From positions 930,001-994,000 of the forward strand of contig NZ_CP036263.1 in the NCBI RefSeq assembly GCF_007741515.1: a DNA stretch of 64,000 bases. The letters are read 5' to 3'. The position numbers and the translations under genes are program-made. The notes beneath the pieces are model-generated. The model was not told the DNA's origin. It saw nothing but the letters and a program-made list of their open reading frames with translations, and made no database searches. The DNA is from Adhaeretor mobilis. Its GTDB lineage: Bacteria > Planctomycetota > Planctomycetia > Pirellulales > Lacipirellulaceae. This document shows, in pieces, positions 62,432 to 64,000 of this stretch. How positions within the stretch are numbered: the stretch's first letter is position 1; each line of letters starts with the position of its first letter.

Positions 62432-63736
62432 TCAGCTTGAAGAGTAACGCCTCACCACGAGGTACAGCCCTATCCCCGACAGCAAAGTAACCGCCGTTGC
62501 GATTGCTTCATGCGGACGGTGATAGGCAGCCAACCCAGCCAGTATCAAGGTTGAACTGACATAGATTCCCGGCGCAAGAAGACCCACTGTTGGCCTTAAC
62601 TCGCCATGAGACTTATTGGATGAAATGAACAGTGTCGAAACGGTAAGAGCCGCAAACAGCGAGAGTGTGAGTCCTAAGTAGGAAAGCAGGGATTGCAGTC
62701 CGGCAAAGTAAATCACGACCAAAACACTGATCCCTTGCAGAAGTACCGCATTGGTCGGGGGCGAAGTTTTGGTCGCCAGTTGGCGAGGCAGAAAGCCATC
62801 GGCGGCCATCTTCGCATAAACCCGCGGCCCTGCTACCAGTGCCGAAGAAACGCTGCTGGCTAATCCCAGGCAGATCATTGCCCGCGTAAGCCACGCGAAC
62901 CATTCTCCGGCCAACGCCTGAGCGGTGATGGCAGCAACATCGCTTTTACCAGCGATGGCCTGTACTCCCGGCGCAAACAGAAACGCCGTGTTCAGCAGTA
63001 GATAGAAAACCGTTACCACGGCGGTCCCGTAAATCATTGCTCTGGCAATCGTTGTCGATCCGCCCCGCGCTTCCTCTGCGACATACACAGCAGCATTGAA
63101 ACCGCTGTAACTTAAAGAGATCCACATCACCGAGCTAGCGAAGTTCAGTAGGATGTTGGTCGGCGGCGAATCCAACGGCTCGACGAGCGCTGCTCCCTGC
63201 CAATTTCCAACTAGGGAGTAAGCAACCAACAAGAAAGCGGCCATAAGCACTAACTTGATTCCCACCAAGAGGTTCTGACCCATTGCTCCTGATTTGGTGT
63301 GGAAGGCGTGGAATACCGTAGCCACCAGCACAAGTAGCATGGCGAGAGACTTGGCGGGAAGCCAGGCAGGACGACTGTCAGTAGGCCAGGCATAGAGATC
63401 GAAGGTCATGGCTGCGAAGGCAGCAGCTCCGGTAAAACCTGCCAGCAGAGAAACCCAGCCCCCCAGGAAGCCAGCAGCTGGATGAAGAAAGCGAGAGAGA
63501 AATACATATTCCCCGCCACTCTCGGCCAAACGCTGGGCGAGTTTGCCATAACTGAGCGCACCGCACAAAGCGATTGCACCTCCCACTCCCCAGGCCGCCA
63601 TAACGAGCCACGGCGAGCGAAGATCCGCCACCGAAAATCCACTGGTTGTAAAAACCCCAGCACCAATCATGCTGGCTACCACCAGGGCGGTCAGTGACAG
63701 AATGCCCAAGGGCCTCTTCGCTTCTCCGTGACTCAT
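62432..63736 (-). CDS. APC family amino acid permease
   Basis: 434-residue transporter with about twelve hydrophobic helices. Helix 1 carries [18 protein letters not shown], the unwound GxG region of APC transporters. Helix 6 is [19 protein letters not shown], typical of YfnA/amino acid/polyamine members. It exchanges or imports amino acids. Its ATG overlaps the stop of the upstream methyltransferase by 4 nt, so they are coupled. The substrate is not evident. Confidence 0.92.
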   Translation of the reverse strand: MSHGEAKRPLGILSLTALVVASMIGAGVFTTSGFSVADLRSPWLVMAAWGVGGAIALCGALSYGKLAQRLAESGGEYVFLSRFLHPAAGFLGGWVSLLAGFTGAAAFAAMTFDLYAWPTDSRPAWLPAKSLAMLLVLVATVFHAFHTKSGAMGQNLLVGIKLVLMAAFLLVAYSLVGNWQGAALVEPLDSPPTNILLNFASSVMWISLSYSGFNAAVYVAEEARGGSTTIARAMIYGTAVVTVFYLLLNTAFLFAPGVQAIAGKSDVAAITAQALAGEWFAWLTRAMICLGLASSVSSALVAGPRVYAKMAADGFLPRQLATKTSPPTNAVLLQGISVLVVIYFAGLQSLLSYLGLTLSLFAALTVSTLFISSNKSHGELRPTVGLLAPGIYVSSTLILAGLAAYHRPHEAIATAVTLLSGIGLYLVVRRYSSS

Positions 63737-64000
63737 GGTTTGCGAAAGCGCAAGAAGTAGTTCTCTTCAAGCTCCTCGAATAGAGCTTCCTCGACGAACT
63801 CGAAGCCTGCCTGCTCGATCTCTCGGCGAAATGTGCCCTTTCCCGCCCTCACATGACCGAGAGTCCATTCGCGTGAAACTCCCGGAATGCGTTCGAAATC
63901 AATCACCACAAGCTGTCCGCCGTGCTTGAGCGCGCGCTGGATCGATGCCAACGAGGCCTGCGGATTTTCGAAGTGATGGTAAGTGTCACAAATGAATGCC
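63733..64000 (-). CDS. SAM-dependent methyltransferase, C-terminal part only
   Basis: The frame is open to the window edge, so the N-terminal part with motif I is missing. The visible part begins [20 protein letters not shown], then [15 protein letters not shown], and ends [15 protein letters not shown]. The motif [10 protein letters not shown] and the GGxLVVIDF strand are typical of Methyltransf_11/25-type enzymes in a small-molecule subgroup. It is coupled to the APC permease by a 4-nt overlap. Confidence 0.85.
   Translation of the reverse strand, partial: AFICDTYHHFENPQASLASIQRALKHGGQLVVIDFERIPGVSREWTLGHVRAGKGTFRREIEQAGFEFVEEALFEELEENYFLRFRKP

Overview
The window looks like a chromosomal segment of a planctomycete, probably of the Pirellulales type. 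The evidence is two secreted proteins that combine a planctomycete-style dockerin (GDxNxDxxVDxxDFLxWQR) with a C-terminal VPEP sorting anchor, a trigger factor gene followed by two clpP paralogues, long Glu/Pro/Ser-rich envelope proteins, DUF3299 proteins and a stand-alone GGQ release-factor-like protein. GC is moderate and many starts lack a clear Shine-Dalgarno. No phage, insertion sequence, CRISPR array or rRNA was seen. There is one tRNA, Gly(GCC).

Layout. 1-10 kb: a glutamate/dicarboxylate symporter cut by the window edge, mutY, a three-gene proton-translocating transhydrogenase operon (pntAA-pntAB-pntB), a large zinc-ribbon membrane protein and an M32 carboxypeptidase. 10-21.6 kb: a BshB1-type deacetylase, a GGQ protein, a HAD phosphatase, a membrane class III adenylate cyclase, a lipoprotein, the tig-clpP-clpP proteostasis cluster, tRNA-Gly, small membrane proteins and a glutaminyl-cyclase-like M28 protein. 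21.8-35.2 kb: a surface-polysaccharide cluster with a DUF4254 protein, three GT4-type and one GT9 glycosyltransferases, WecB, a WecA-like initiating transferase, two sulfotransferases, a Wzy-like polymerase and an SDR enzyme. It predicts a sulfated surface glycan built on undecaprenyl phosphate. 35.2-43.7 kb: miaE, a methyltransferase followed by a relic of a second miaE 3' end, leuB, an acyl-CoA synthetase, a 2-hydroxyacid dehydrogenase and a coiled-coil protein.

43.7-62 kb is the most unusual part. Two minus-strand operons built around MacB/FtsX-type ABC transporters flank a histone-like basic protein and two cell-surface PEP-CTERM/dockerin proteins. The first operon (48862 to 43688) joins a LolD-like ATPase and permease to a secreted CPFC protein and two tandem DUF3299-like proteins. 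The second (62015 to 55310) joins a Cys/His-rich secreted protein, a periplasmic double-HMA protein and a Cys-containing lipoprotein to two different FtsX-like permeases, an HlyD-like adaptor and one ATPase. The second reads as an uncharacterised envelope metal-handling ABC system and is the best candidate for a new system. 62.4-64 kb holds an amino-acid permease and a truncated methyltransferase.

Non-coding observations: four intergenic imperfect hairpins whose arms are built from 8-9 nt units ending in AAG, a second 29-nt intergenic repeat present twice, and a strong plus-strand terminator (49323-49365) with no recognisable plus-strand gene before it, which suggests an unannotated transcript.
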